NCBI GenBank assembly: GCA_030683155.1
Contig: JAUXMV010000016.1
Span: forward strand, 1 to 64,000
DNA from: Bacteroidales bacterium
GTDB lineage: Bacteria > Bacteroidota > Bacteroidia > Bacteroidales > F082
Direction: 5' to 3'
Length of the DNA stretch: 64,000 nt
Part shown: positions 63,671 to 64,000 of the stretch, piece by piece
Layout: each line of letters opens with the position of its first letter
Numbering within the stretch: position 1 is the first letter of the stretch
The notes under the pieces: generated by a model
The model's database searches: none
The model's input: only the letters and a program-made list of their open reading frames with translations
What the model was told of the DNA's origin: nothing
Position numbers and translations under genes: made by a program

Positions 63671-64000
63671 GGGTCAGAATTTAATGATTTGCAAATATAT
63701 GCGGTTATTGTATTAGCAAAAACCGTGTTTTATTATTTTAACAAGATGTTTGATTGTGCTATTTTAAAGAAATCGTAATGGAAAACAATCAAATTCTCAA
63801 TTACCATTATTGTGCATAACAGGTATTCTCACTCCATCTCGCTTATATTTTGAAAAACCGGCAACTCATTCTGAAATTTTACCTGAATTAATAACAGAAA
63901 TTTATGGCTTCTTTTCCAGAGAGGCTCAATATTGTTTTCAATAATAAGTTTATCGACTAAAAAAGAAGCATCAAATTCTGGCATGACCTAAAGTTTGGGA
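63671..64000. other. Terminal 330 bp: mostly non-coding
   Basis: AT-rich; a 51-residue minus-strand ORF is the only candidate gene. The window ends before the next clear gene. Confidence 0.4.
63829..63984 (-). CDS. Possible small hypothetical ORF (51 aa)
   Basis: ATG to TGA with an in-frame TAG just upstream. The product (starts MPEFDASFLVDKLI, then EPLWKRSHKFLLLI) is charged and helix-prone, with no family recognised. It may be noise or the tail of a decayed gene. Confidence 0.25.
   Translation of the reverse strand: MPEFDASFLVDKLIIENNIEPLWKRSHKFLLLIQVKFQNELPVFQNISEME

Overview
The window reads as chromosome of a Bacteroidota bacterium, probably Bacteroidales-like; the genus cannot be told from the sequence. 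Lineage markers: a type IX secretion (T9SS) gene (porQ) plus several secreted proteins with T9SS C-terminal sorting domains, the DUF3276 and DUF5683 families, the order parA-parB-DUF5683-dapB-lepB, and many starts preceded by the Bacteroidota -7 box TAnnTTTG and not by Shine-Dalgarno sequences. Several genes are best given an ATG downstream of a TTG/GTG that would otherwise extend the frame, because the promoter box lies inside the extension. I saw no rRNA, tRNA, CRISPR array or recognisable IS transposase.

Layout. 0-10.7 kb: a membrane-anchored MutS-like ATPase; a leftward operon of three exported proteins (arylsulfotransferase, tandem beta-sandwich protein, CotH kinase), all with sorting domains; a nested palindromic repeat; a LytS/LytTR two-component pair; rmuC. 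10.9-17.5 kb: housekeeping (yebC, cyclophilin, lepB, dapB, DUF5683, parB, parA, DUF3276). 17.5-24.4 kb: an AT-rich accessory island of four separately transcribed AAA_14/DUF4143 ATPases, each with its own inverted repeat at the promoter, plus a 110-bp structured element and paired hairpins. 24.4-34.9 kb: E2 acyltransferase, exonuclease, FAH hydrolase, DUF3784 protein, a secreted glycosidase-like protein with a tiny Pmp3-family gene in front, DUF1028, porQ, recF, DUF721.

35.3-47.0 kb: a five-gene signalling cluster (REC-PAS protein, divergent CheR, two large hybrid histidine kinases, a Cache-sensor kinase). 47.0-51.0 kb: a frameshifted cupin gene, a lipoprotein esterase and a second glycosidase-like protein. 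51.2-53.2 kb: a compact restriction-modification-controller module whose two promoters share a 19-bp sequence with one mismatch. 53.4-62.2 kb: S9 peptidase, DUF3078 protein, then a nucleotide-sugar block (ugd, UDP-xylose synthase, rfbD, GxxExxY, phosphohexomutase). 62.4-64 kb: two small exported proteins.

How the parts connect. The T9SS component PorQ and the CTD-bearing proteins belong to one export route. Ugd, UXS and the mutase would supply UDP-glucuronate and UDP-xylose, and RfbD dTDP-rhamnose, for surface glycans. The most unusual regions are the restriction-modification-controller module, the ATPase island with its structured non-coding DNA, and the CheR/hybrid-kinase hub. Functions are inferred from motifs recognised by eye; no database search was run.
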